DNA from: Phycisphaerales bacterium
GTDB taxonomy: Bacteria; Planctomycetota; Phycisphaerae; Phycisphaerales; UBA1924
DNA length: 64,000 nucleotides
Direction: 5' to 3'
Assembly: GCA_020847535.1 (NCBI GenBank)
Contig: JADLBU010000016.1
Coordinates: 62,001-126,000, forward strand
In this document: piece by piece, positions 17,477-25,684 of the stretch
Numbering within the stretch: position 1 is the first letter of the stretch
How the letters are laid out: each line of letters begins with the position of its first letter
The notes under the pieces: generated by a model
The model's input: only the letters and a program-made list of their open reading frames with translations
What the model was told of the DNA's origin: nothing
Databases searched by the model: none
Translations under genes and position numbers: made by a program

Positions 17477-18625
17477 ATGTCCACTACGTCCCCCCGTCCC
17501 CCCCGCCTTACCTACGCCGCTGCCGGCGTTGACATCGACAAGAAGGATGCCTTTACCGAGTCACTCTCCTCGATGATGCGGCGAACCTTCACACCCCGCG
17601 TCATCGACAACCCCGGCGGGTTCGCTGGGCTCTTCCGCCTCGATTTCAAGCAGAAGCTGTTCGCCCGCAACTACCGCGAGCCCGTCCTGGTCTCCTGCTG
17701 CGATGGCGTCGGCACCAAGGTCAAGCTGGCGAGCGAGCTTGGGATCTTCGACACCGTCGGCATCGACCTGGTCGCGATGAACGTCAACGACCTGATCGTC
17801 CAGGGCGCTGAACCGCTCTTCTTCCTCGATTACATCGCCGTCCCCAGCGTCGACACCGTCATGCTCAACGCCCTGGTCCGCGGGATCGCCGAGGGCTGCA
17901 AAATGTCCGGCTCGGCCCTCCTCGGCGGGGAGACGGCGAACATGCCGGATGTGTATGCGCCGGGTGAATTCGACCTTGCGGGCTTCTCCGTGGGGGTCGT
18001 CGAGCTCAAACGCATCATCAAGCCCGATCGCGTGCGTCCGGGAGATGTCATCCTCGGCATGGCGTCACATGGCATCCACAGCAACGGGTATTCGCTGGTG
18101 CGGCGTGTCGTGAAAGAAGCGGGGCTGGATCTGAACCGTGTGTACGACGAACTGACGAACGGGAAAGGGCCGAAGGGCCAAAGAGCCAAAGCACCGAAGA
18201 CGAACGGCAAGAGCGGTGGGGGGGCCAAGACGCTGGGCCAGGTCCTTCTGACCCCGACGCGCATCTACGCCGAATCCATCATCAAGCTCCAGCGCACCTA
18301 TCGCGTCAAGAACGTGATTTCCGGCATGGCCCACATCACCGGCAGCGGGCTCGCCGAGAACCTCGTGCGATCGATCCCCTCCAACTGTGATGCCATCATC
18401 GACCGCTCCACCTGGCCGGTGCTGCCGGTCTTCAAGTTCCTCCAGCAGCACGGGAACATCGAGGATGAAGAGATGAAGCGGGTCTTCAACCTGGGAATTG
18501 GCTACTGCGTGATCGTCAAGCCCGCGTTCGCGGATGCGATCAAGGATCGGCTCAAGCGTCTCGGCGAAACTGTCTACGTCATCGGCGAAGTCGTGAAGGG
18601 CAAGGGCAAGGTAAAAGAAAAATAG
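17477..18625 (+). CDS. purM: Phosphoribosylformylglycinamidine cyclo-ligase (AIR synthetase)
   Basis: 382 residues from the ATG at 17477; a GTG at 17450 in frame lies inside a repeat and is unlikely. PurM closes the imidazole ring of AIR in purine synthesis using ATP. Motifs are YAAAGVDIDKKDAF, SCCDGVGTKVKLA, DLVAMNVNDLIVQGAEPLFFLDYIA, LLGGETANMP and GMASHGIHSNGYSLVR, then LLTPTRIYAESI and HITGSGLAENLVR. Residues about 229-241 (GKGPKGQRAKAPK) and neighbours form a Lys-rich insertion of about 25 residues between helix LNRVYDEL and GQVLLTPTRIY, where the family normally has a short loop. The insertion matches the dispersed heptamer repeat. Confidence 0.95.
   Translation: MSTTSPRPPRLTYAAAGVDIDKKDAFTESLSSMMRRTFTPRVIDNPGGFAGLFRLDFKQKLFARNYREPVLVSCCDGVGTKVKLASELGIFDTVGIDLVAMNVNDLIVQGAEPLFFLDYIAVPSVDTVMLNALVRGIAEGCKMSGSALLGGETANMPDVYAPGEFDLAGFSVGVVELKRIIKPDRVRPGDVILGMASHGIHSNGYSLVRRVVKEAGLDLNRVYDELTNGKGPKGQRAKAPKTNGKSGGGAKTLGQVLLTPTRIYAESIIKLQRTYRVKNVISGMAHITGSGLAENLVRSIPSNCDAIIDRSTWPVLPVFKFLQQHGNIEDEEMKRVFNLGIGYCVIVKPAFADAIKDRLKRLGETVYVIGEVVKGKGKVKEK
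18161..18199 (+). repeat. In-frame heptamer-type repeat inside purM
   Basis: Tandem-like units GGGAAAGGGCCGAAGGGCC, AAAGAGCC and AAAGCACCG encode the Lys-rich loop GKGPKGQRAKAPK. Read on the other strand, this is GCTTTGGCTCTTTGGCCC and so on, close to the CTTTGCCC tracts inside the mutase and decarboxylase genes. Confidence 0.55.
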
Positions 18626-18638
18626 CCCTGCATGAGTC

Positions 18639-19589
18639 TCACCCCCGCGGCGTTGAGCCCGAAGCCCGCTTCGCCAGCAGCGCCTCGCGATCCAGCCACC
18701 GCAGGATCTCAGTCCCCAGCGGTGTCAGCTCAAAGCTCACCTGCCAGTGCATCCGCCGCCGGGCATCGGACGATTGCAGCAGGCCCATTGTCTCCAGCCC
18801 CCACAGATCCTCGATCAGGGCCTCGGAGTTCTCGAAGCTCCCCAGATTGATCACATCCCCGACCGAGGCCTGAGATGCGAACACTCCGCCGAAGCGGGAG
18901 AAGATGCTCAGCAGTGTGCCGTCGTCTGCCGAAGCCCGAATCGTACCAAGCTCTTCGACAAGAGCCTGCCGTCGGGCCGCGCCGGGATCCGTGCTCGCCA
19001 GCGTCGCGTTCTCCCGCCGCAGCTTCTCGTTGTCCTGGCTCAGCCGCGCCAGCTCCTCCGAAACCTTCGCGCTCGCCGCCTCGCTCGCCGGCACCCACCC
19101 CGGCCGCGGATTGCTCGCGAACGCCTTGGTCAGCGCAATCGCAAACTCCCCACGCAGCTCGCTCGCCGTCTTCCAGAACGTCACCATCCGCGACTGGGCC
19201 TTGTTCCGGAACGCCGCGAGCCGCGTGATCTTCGTCGGATCGCTCTCGCGCCGATCTCCCGGCCACATCGCCGCCCGATCCAGCACGAACCCCAGCACCG
19301 GCACCCCGCGTTCCAGTGCGTAGTCGTATTCCTTCTCCGTGTAGCTGATCCCACCCTCCTCGGGGATCGTCGATCCGTACCGGTCGGCGAGCAGCAGCAC
19401 GTAATAGTCGCACTCATCGATCGTCCGGCGGATCACGTTCCACTGCGCAGAATCCCCAGCGCTGAACATCTCCATCCCGATCGGGATGTGACCCATCTCC
19501 AGGCACGCCATCACGATGTCCTGGCGTTCATCCTTGAGGTCTTCGTAAGTGCTGCTGATGAAGATCTGGAACTTGGTGCGTACCGCCAT
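18639..19589 (-). CDS. DUF4062 domain protein (TIR-like fold)
   Basis: 316 residues. The N-terminal 90 residues match DUF4062: KFQIFISSTYEDLKDERQDI, then MGHIPIGMEMFSAGDSAQW, IDECDYYVLLLADRYGS and GISYTEKEYDYALERGVPVLGF. The middle part (about 175-205) is predicted coiled coil, and the C-terminal 90 residues look like a winged-helix-type segment. DUF4062 is distantly related to TIR-like domains and is often joined to NTPase or effector modules in bacterial conflict proteins. Whether this copy acts in defence or signalling is unknown. It converges with purM, with a 13-base gap, and is divergent from the methyltransferase at 19676. Confidence 0.8.
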   Translation of the reverse strand: MAVRTKFQIFISSTYEDLKDERQDIVMACLEMGHIPIGMEMFSAGDSAQWNVIRRTIDECDYYVLLLADRYGSTIPEEGGISYTEKEYDYALERGVPVLGFVLDRAAMWPGDRRESDPTKITRLAAFRNKAQSRMVTFWKTASELRGEFAIALTKAFASNPRPGWVPASEAASAKVSEELARLSQDNEKLRRENATLASTDPGAARRQALVEELGTIRASADDGTLLSIFSRFGGVFASQASVGDVINLGSFENSEALIEDLWGLETMGLLQSSDARRRMHWQVSFELTPLGTEILRWLDREALLAKRASGSTPRG

Positions 19590-19675
19590 GATCGTTCATC
19601 CTACCACCCGTTCCCGGCGTCATCCCGCCCGCCCCCGATCCCTCAGCCCGCAACCAACCCCCGCTACACTCGCGC

Positions 19676-20470
19676 ATGACCACCGCCTACTCCCGCGAGT
19701 TCTTCGCCGGGCACGCCGAAGGGTCTCTCACCTCCGCGCGGCGAGTCCTGCCGCTTGTTCGCGAGCTGGTTAATCCACACAGCATCGCCGACATCGGCTG
19801 CGGCATCGGCACGTGGCTCAATGTCTGGACCGAGCTGGGCATCTCCGAGGTCACCGGCATCGATGGCAGTTATATCAATAGAGACCAGCTTCTTGTCCCC
19901 TCTGAGTCCTTCATCCAGGCAGATCTCTCACAGATCGCCGATCCCGCCACACGACCCAGCATTCCACATTCGACCCGTGCCAGTCGCCGCCACCGCTTCG
20001 ATCTGGCGATGTCCCTCGAAGTCGCCGAGCATCTCCCCTCATCCGCCGCCGAGCACCTGGTCTCATTTCTCTGCGAGTTGGCCCCGGTTGTCCTCTTCTC
20101 CGCGGCGATCCCTTACCAGGGCGGCACCGAGCACATCAACGAGAAGCTCGCATCCTGGTGGGCCCAGCTGTTCGCCAACCGCGGCTACGCCGCGATCGAT
20201 GCGATCCGGCCGGCGATCTGGCACGACCGCGATGTCGAGTGGTGGTATCGCCAGAACACCCTGCTCTACGCCTCTCCCGAAGCGCTCGCCGCGAATTCGA
20301 AGCTCCGCACTGCGCGTGAACGCACGCACGATGGGGCCCTGGATCTCATCCATCCCGCCCACTACCGGCGCCTGGTCCGCTGGGCGATCGCCGGCGGCAA
20401 GGGTGAGGGCAGCCCGGATGCCCTGGACGCGATCCAGCAGGGTGCTCCGCGGCTTGCGAATCAGCCCTGA
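19676..20470 (+). CDS. Class I SAM-dependent methyltransferase
   Basis: 264 residues. The SAM-binding motif I is SIADIGCGIGTWLNVW, followed by motif II near EVTGIDGSYINRDQL. The acidic loop FDLAMSLEVAEHLPSSAAEHLV is motif IV. SAAIPYQGGTEHINEKLASWW resembles methyltransferases near glycan or polysaccharide genes, but the substrate cannot be named. The gene starts at the ATG at 19676 and is followed after 16 bases by the DNA polymerase IV gene, so the two may form a unit. Confidence 0.83.
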   Translation: MTTAYSREFFAGHAEGSLTSARRVLPLVRELVNPHSIADIGCGIGTWLNVWTELGISEVTGIDGSYINRDQLLVPSESFIQADLSQIADPATRPSIPHSTRASRRHRFDLAMSLEVAEHLPSSAAEHLVSFLCELAPVVLFSAAIPYQGGTEHINEKLASWWAQLFANRGYAAIDAIRPAIWHDRDVEWWYRQNTLLYASPEALAANSKLRTARERTHDGALDLIHPAHYRRLVRWAIAGGKGEGSPDALDAIQQGAPRLANQP

Positions 20471-20486
20471 CCGTTCCAACGTATAG

Positions 20487-21743
20487 TTGATCGCCGTGCC
20501 GCTGTCGACCATCTACATCGACATGAACTCGTACTTCGCCTCCATCGAGCAACAGGCCCACCCCGAGCTGCGCGGGAAGCCGGTAGCCGTCGTGCCCCTG
20601 CTCTCCGATGCCACCTGTTGCATCGCCGCCAGCTACGAAGCCAAGAGATTCGGCATCCGTACCGGCACCAACGTCGGCGAGGCCAAGCGCCTATGCCCGG
20701 GCCTTATCTGCGTCACCGGCAACTTCGAGCTCTACGTCCAGCAGCACCACCAGATCATCGCCGCGATCGACACCCAGATCCCGGTGCAGGGTGTCCACTC
20801 GATCGATGAGATGTCCGCCCGCCTCATGGGGGATGAGAAAGAGCCCGCCAAGGCGATCGCGATCGCCAAGGGGATCAAGAAGGCGATCCGAGAGAAGATC
20901 GGTGCCTACGCGACCTGTTCGATCGGGATCGCGCCCAATCGCTTCCTGGCCAAGATCGCCGCCGACATGCACAAGCCCGATGGCCTCACCGTCATCGAGC
21001 CTCACGAGCTCCCCCACAAGCTCTTCACGCTCGACCTCATCGACCTCCCCGGCATCGGCCGCAAGATGAAGCCACGGCTCGAAGCCGCCGGCATCACCAG
21101 CGTCGAAATCCTCTGCACCGCCGATGAGGACACGCTCGCCAAGGCCTGGGGAAGCATCGTCGGCCGCGAGTGGTACATGCGGCTCCGCGGACACGATGCC
21201 AAGGAAGTCAAGATCCCCCCGCGCACCATCGGCCACTCGCATGTCCTTGGCATGGAGAGACGCAACGAAGAGGGCGCCCGCGCTGTCGGCATCCGACTCG
21301 CCAACAAGGTTGCCGCCCGCGCCCGCCACCTCGGTTACATCGCCGAGCACCTCTCTCTCTTCATCCGCTACCGGGATCCGATCCGCGCCCTCCAGCGCGA
21401 GGGAACCAAGTCCTGGGATGCCCGCTTGGCCCTCGGAGCGGTCAACGACACCACCACCATCGTCAACGCCTTCACGCAGATGTGGTCCCGGCGCCCCCCT
21501 GGCGTGCCGGTTCAGCTCGGCGTCACCCTCACGGACCTCACCACCACCGAGGCCTACGTCGGCCCCCTCTTCACTGAGCAGAACAAGCTCGCCGATCTCT
21601 CCAAAGCGATGGATGCCATCAGCAGGAAGTTCGGCGCCGATGCCATCTACCAGGCCTCCATGCAGGAAGCCAAGAAGTCTGCCCCGCGCCGGATCGCCTT
21701 CGGCAATATCCCGGATCTGGATCTCCCCGACATCCAGTCGTGA
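20487..21743 (+). CDS. dinB: DNA polymerase IV (Y-family translesion polymerase)
   Basis: 418 residues, starting at a TTG (20487) or GTG (20496); no ATG lies in the right place. Y-family motifs are IYIDMNSYFASIEQQ (catalytic Asp), CCIAASYEAKRFGIRTGTNV, the second acidic site VHSIDEMSA (usually SIDE), CSIGIAPNRFLAKIAADMHKPDG, the helix-hairpin-helix LPGIGRKMKPRLEAAGI and a little-finger domain. It copies damaged DNA with low fidelity. The C-terminal end DLDLPDIQS could serve as a clamp-binding peptide, but this is only a guess. No lexA box was recognised upstream. Confidence 0.93.
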   Translation: MIAVPLSTIYIDMNSYFASIEQQAHPELRGKPVAVVPLLSDATCCIAASYEAKRFGIRTGTNVGEAKRLCPGLICVTGNFELYVQQHHQIIAAIDTQIPVQGVHSIDEMSARLMGDEKEPAKAIAIAKGIKKAIREKIGAYATCSIGIAPNRFLAKIAADMHKPDGLTVIEPHELPHKLFTLDLIDLPGIGRKMKPRLEAAGITSVEILCTADEDTLAKAWGSIVGREWYMRLRGHDAKEVKIPPRTIGHSHVLGMERRNEEGARAVGIRLANKVAARARHLGYIAEHLSLFIRYRDPIRALQREGTKSWDARLALGAVNDTTTIVNAFTQMWSRRPPGVPVQLGVTLTDLTTTEAYVGPLFTEQNKLADLSKAMDAISRKFGADAIYQASMQEAKKSAPRRIAFGNIPDLDLPDIQS

Positions 21744-21832
21744 TCGGGCGGTTTCGGCGCTACCCAGTGGCTCTTATCGAACCGCTCTTCTCCGTGTCAT
21801 CTGTGCTTCGCTGGTGACTCTACTTCCAGCAC

Positions 21833-23416
21833 CTAGATCAGCCCCTCGCCCCTGCTGTAATCCGGATGCTCCGGGAACGGGTACACGATATACCCGCCCG
21901 GCCCGAACGAGCGGTTCAGGAACGAGCAGAACATCGGATGCACGATGCACTGATCCCGCTCGTTGATCCGCAGCTCGTGATCCATGTTGTGCTGGAAATC
22001 CGCCTCGACGATCCGCGCCTCGTTGTCCTGCCGCCGGATCCGCCCGATCACCCCAAGCTGCACCAGCATGTCGATGAACTGCCGGTGATCGAAGTCCGGA
22101 TCCTCCGGGATGAACGCCCGGGCCCGGTTGAAGGCGATGTGCAGCTCGTTGCCCTGCATGAACGGCGTTCCCCCCGTCAGGCAGTTGATCATCAGCGATG
22201 CCTTCGGGAAGATCGTACGGTACGAGTTGATGATCTCCTTGGCCAGCGCGATCTCCGCCTCCTGCACCCCGAACCGGATCGAATCCCCGCTGAAGTTCTT
22301 GAGACCCTGCACGTCATCCTCGCACTGATCGATGCTCGCCTGCGCAATCCGGTTGCACAGCACGATCATCTGACGCGGCCGCAGCTGCGTGTGCCGGAGG
22401 ATGTACGAGAACGTCCGCTCGGTGTTTCCCGATCGCGACAGCACCTTCTCCCCGAAATGCTCGCTCCAGAACCGCTCGTAGATGCTCGACGGCCGCGTCC
22501 AGTCGATGCTCTGCTTGTCGTACACCGGCGAATACCCGTACTCGCTCTTGAAACTCAAGAGCCGCCACGCCGCCAGCCGCAGCAGCTCCTTGGGTCGCCA
22601 GCGGATCTTCACCGGGTTGCGCACGTGCTTGGAGGTGTTCGAGACGTACGCGACCTCCAGCTTGGGGAAGATCTCCTCCGCGAAGAACAGCTTGATGTAG
22701 AACCCGCGCTCCGCGAGCGCCTCCTCGATGTGCGATCCCGCCTCGATCAGCCCCGCCAGCGCGTACATCACATCGTCCGATCGCGTGTCGTACTGCTCGG
22801 AGGTATCCACGATCAGCGTGATGGGCGATTGCATCATGCGCCGCGCTGCCAGCTCCCGTGCCTTCTCAAAGTGCGGATCCTTCAGCAGCGATTCGCACCA
22901 GTCGAACCACGCCTGGTCGTCGGACTCTTGGTCCGGCAGGGGGATCCGCAGGGCGCCGGTCCGGGGCTGAAAGATCTCCCACGAGCCCACCCTCGGCCGG
23001 CACAGGCTCGCCAGTTCGATCCGCAGCTCCGCCGGCGGATCGGGGATCGCCCCCATCGCGATGCTCCACAGCAGCACGCGCCAGACGTTGGAGATCCGGG
23101 GAAGCATCTCCGCCGGCCGGGCATCGCACCCCGCCCCGATGCGACGCAGGTGCCGGACAGTCAGGGCATCTTGGTCGACGTAAATCGAGCCCTTGGGGTT
23201 GCTGGGCGGGGCCACCGAGAGGTACTGGGCCAAGGCGGTCTTGCCCGCCCCGCGCCGGCCGGGCATGAGATAAACGTGCGGTGATGCCGCCCGCGTGATG
23301 AACTCGGCCGCCGGCTGATACAGCTTGTCGAGGTATTCATCCTTCCCGACCGCCGCGAGCTCCTTCTCGCACGCAGGCTTGCCGAAAGGATCGATGCTGA
23401 ACGGATCGACTGCCAT
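21833..23416 (-). CDS. P-loop ATPase of unknown role (possibly Sll1717-like family)
   Basis: 527 residues. The N-terminus DPFSIDPFGKPACEKELAA is followed by Walker A PGRRGAGKTALAQYLSV (about residues 52-60) and a Walker B-like ITLIVDTSEQYD near residue 200. The rest is helical, with RPRQMIVLCNRIA and a C-terminal winged-helix-like segment (IDMLVQLGVIGRIRR). This layout resembles a family of single-protein P-loop ATPases often labelled Sll1717 type; I am not certain of that. It has no transport or DNA-repair signature. It is convergent with dinB and divergent from adk. Confidence 0.65.
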   Translation of the reverse strand: MAVDPFSIDPFGKPACEKELAAVGKDEYLDKLYQPAAEFITRAASPHVYLMPGRRGAGKTALAQYLSVAPPSNPKGSIYVDQDALTVRHLRRIGAGCDARPAEMLPRISNVWRVLLWSIAMGAIPDPPAELRIELASLCRPRVGSWEIFQPRTGALRIPLPDQESDDQAWFDWCESLLKDPHFEKARELAARRMMQSPITLIVDTSEQYDTRSDDVMYALAGLIEAGSHIEEALAERGFYIKLFFAEEIFPKLEVAYVSNTSKHVRNPVKIRWRPKELLRLAAWRLLSFKSEYGYSPVYDKQSIDWTRPSSIYERFWSEHFGEKVLSRSGNTERTFSYILRHTQLRPRQMIVLCNRIAQASIDQCEDDVQGLKNFSGDSIRFGVQEAEIALAKEIINSYRTIFPKASLMINCLTGGTPFMQGNELHIAFNRARAFIPEDPDFDHRQFIDMLVQLGVIGRIRRQDNEARIVEADFQHNMDHELRINERDQCIVHPMFCSFLNRSFGPGGYIVYPFPEHPDYSRGEGLI

Positions 23417-23775
23417 TCCAGACCCCCTTGCCGGGCGAGCCTAACCGGATGGTGGGGGATCCACAAGCCGCCCGGGGCGTTGCGATCTTGAACCTCCCGC
23501 ACAATCTCCCGAACCGGAGAACCGAACCACCCGTTGTAGCGGTTACAGGGACTTGAGATCCCCCGATGGCCTGCCGATTCCCTTGCCTCTAGAGTCTCTG
23601 CCCTTTACCGTGGTGGGGCGTCCGATAGCCCGGGATATCAGGTGGTTCGGCGATGGCCGTCCGGTGATCGCCCGATTCGAGGATGGCGGGTGTTCGGCGT
23701 CCCTCGGTGTGGACAGGGTGGTGGGTTATTGGCGGGGGTTGATCGTGACGGGTGTAGTTCTTCGGAGTGGTGGCC
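23417..23775. other. Divergent intergenic region upstream of adk and the P-loop ATPase gene
   Basis: About 360 bases between divergently transcribed genes. It should hold both promoters. I see a Shine-Dalgarno-like CGGAG at 23763-23767 serving the adk ATG, but no confident -35/-10 pair, and no RNA gene. Confidence 0.5.
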
Positions 23776-24540
23776 ATGACGCAGCGATACCAGACCATTC
23801 TGCTCTTCGGCGCTCCGGGCGCGGGCAAGGGCACGCAGGGCAAGATCCTGGGGCAGATCCCGGGGTTCTATCACCTCTCATGCGGGGAGGTCTTCCGCAC
23901 GCTGGATGTCAGCTCGCGTCTGGGCAGGATCTTCCAGGAATACTCCTCGCGCGGGGAGCTTGTCCCCGACGATGTCACCGTCGACATGTGGTGCGAGAAC
24001 ATGCACGCCCGCACCATCCTCAGCGAGTACAAGCCGTACGTTGATCTGCTCGTCCTCGACGGCATCCCGCGCAACGTCAAGCAGGCCAAGCTCCTCGAGA
24101 AGCACATCCAGGTTCTCAAGGTCGTCCATCTCGTCTGCCCCGACAAGGAGGCGATGATCCAGCGCCTCCGCCGCCGGGCTCTTAAGGAAAACCGAGTCGA
24201 CGATGCCAAGGAAGATGTCATCCGCCGGCGCTGGGACATCTACGAGAAGGAGACCGCCCCGGTGCTCGCCTACTACGACAAGTTCATCGTCAGGACCGTC
24301 GATGCCATGGGCTCACCTGCCTCCGTCCTTCAGCACATCCTCGAAGTCGTCGTACCGGTCCAAGAGCAGCATTTCCGCAACCCGCTCGCCGGCGCTGCCG
24401 ATGCCAAGGTCCGGGCCGCCAAATCTCCACCCGCGGAAAGCGCCAAATCCAACGGCAAGACCAACGGCAAGACCAACGGCAAATCACACCCGCCCGCCGG
24501 CGCTCGCCTGACCAAGGGCAAGGCTTCCTCACGCGACTGA
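23776..24540 (+). CDS. adk: Adenylate kinase-like nucleoside monophosphate kinase with C-terminal tail
   Basis: 254 residues from the ATG at 23776, preceded by CGGAG at good spacing; in-frame GTGs lie just upstream. The P-loop is LLFGAPGAGKGTQGKIL. The AMP-binding region LSCGEVFRTL and DGIPRNVKQAKLLE (commonly DGFPR) follow. The LID and Arg finger region is RRRALKENRVDDAKEDVIRRRWDIYEKETAPVLAYY. It converts AMP plus ATP to 2 ADP. The LID is short and has no Zn cysteines. The last 40 residues are a Lys/Asn/Gly-rich tail with three KTNGK-type repeats encoded by 12-base tandem units near 24451-24485, absent from ordinary adenylate kinases. Confidence 0.9.
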   Translation: MTQRYQTILLFGAPGAGKGTQGKILGQIPGFYHLSCGEVFRTLDVSSRLGRIFQEYSSRGELVPDDVTVDMWCENMHARTILSEYKPYVDLLVLDGIPRNVKQAKLLEKHIQVLKVVHLVCPDKEAMIQRLRRRALKENRVDDAKEDVIRRRWDIYEKETAPVLAYYDKFIVRTVDAMGSPASVLQHILEVVVPVQEQHFRNPLAGAADAKVRAAKSPPAESAKSNGKTNGKTNGKSHPPAGARLTKGKASSRD

Positions 24541-24596
24541 TCCTCCCCGGCGCTGTGCTGGTTGCTCCCCGCGCACGCCGCAGATAGCCTGTCCTC

Positions 24597-25649
24597 ATGC
24601 CCGCCGGCAGCGCCGCAACACCAGCGCCATCCGCGGCCGACACCGCGAAGCGATCACGCCTGCCACTCATGCTCGCCGGCGCTGGCCTCCTGCTCGCCGC
24701 CCTCGCCGGGATGCTCGATGGCTGGACCAGCGGCCTGGCGATCTGCATGATCGCCGGTTGCACCATCCAGGGCCTGCGCCTGGGCGCCATCGAACTGGCG
24801 GGACTCTTCCTCGGCACGCTCCTCTCCCTCCTGCTCGCCGGCCCCATCGGCCGATCGATCGAGGATGGCATCTCCGGACTCTGCGGCACCCACGGTCTGG
24901 TTAATTGCGCCCTGAGCATCGGGATCGTCGGCATCGGCATCGTCGCGATCGCAGGGGTCGCCGGAAGGCTCATCCTGCGGGCGATCACGCCCGAGCAGTC
25001 CGCATGGCGGAAACGCAACTCGCTCGCCGGCGCGATCCTGGGATTCTTTGAAGGGCTCGCACTCGCGCTGGCGCTCATGTGGATCGTGCTGGCGATCCAG
25101 CCGATCGCCGCCGCCAGGCTCGCATCTACCACCGCCCCCGATGCAGCCACGCGCGAGAGTTATCAACGAAGGCGAGAAGCCATCTCCCAGGCCGTGGTTG
25201 ATCTGGCCAAGCAACTCCGCGGCACAGCCTTCGGCGGCCTCGCTGACCACACCAACCCGCTCCCCGGCGCCCGCATCTTCGCGCTCGCCCAGGCGTTCGC
25301 CGAGGTCTCACGGGATCCCTACGCGATGCACCACCTGCTCGCCAGCGATGCCATCACCCAGATCCGAAGGCTCGAAAGCTACAACATCGCCCTCACGCTC
25401 GCCAACCGCGACAACGAGCTGATGCATTTCTTCACCGATGAAGGCGTCGAGGCGATCACCCTCCAGGCCCTGGTCTCCAACGACACCATCCTCCGGATCA
25501 TGGATGAGACCACGATCGTCAAGGACATCGAACCGCATGCCGAGGCGCTGCAACAGGCGATCTACGCCGCCCGGGATCAGATCGGAAAGGTCCCCGCCGA
25601 ACTTCCCGAGCCGCCTGTCATCGACGAGCCAACACCCGGCGAGCGCTGA
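24597..25649 (+). CDS. CvpA-like membrane protein
   Basis: 350 residues. Four hydrophobic helices lie within residues 20-170 (LPLMLAGAGLLLAALAGML, ASICMIAGC-like region, ELAGLFLGTLLSLLLAGPI, IVGIGIVAIAGVAGRLIL), followed by AGAILGFFEGLALALALMWIVL, which is the pattern of CvpA-type proteins. The C-terminal half is helical and soluble (LAQAFAEVSRDPYAMHHLLAS and on) with no known domain. It follows adk after 56 bases on the same strand and converges with fabF. Together with the gene at 10455 it gives two CvpA-like proteins in this window. Confidence 0.6.
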   Translation: MPAGSAATPAPSAADTAKRSRLPLMLAGAGLLLAALAGMLDGWTSGLAICMIAGCTIQGLRLGAIELAGLFLGTLLSLLLAGPIGRSIEDGISGLCGTHGLVNCALSIGIVGIGIVAIAGVAGRLILRAITPEQSAWRKRNSLAGAILGFFEGLALALALMWIVLAIQPIAAARLASTTAPDAATRESYQRRREAISQAVVDLAKQLRGTAFGGLADHTNPLPGARIFALAQAFAEVSRDPYAMHHLLASDAITQIRRLESYNIALTLANRDNELMHFFTDEGVEAITLQALVSNDTILRIMDETTIVKDIEPHAEALQQAIYAARDQIGKVPAELPEPPVIDEPTPGER

Positions 25650-25684
25650 TGCTCCACTTGTCATCGCTTTGTTGTCTCATTTCA

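Noticed and set aside
21866-23284. A 472-codon plus-strand frame over the P-loop ATPase gene
   Set aside because: Composition is typical of antisense frames (Arg/His/Leu/Asp/Pro); the minus-strand frame has a real Walker A.
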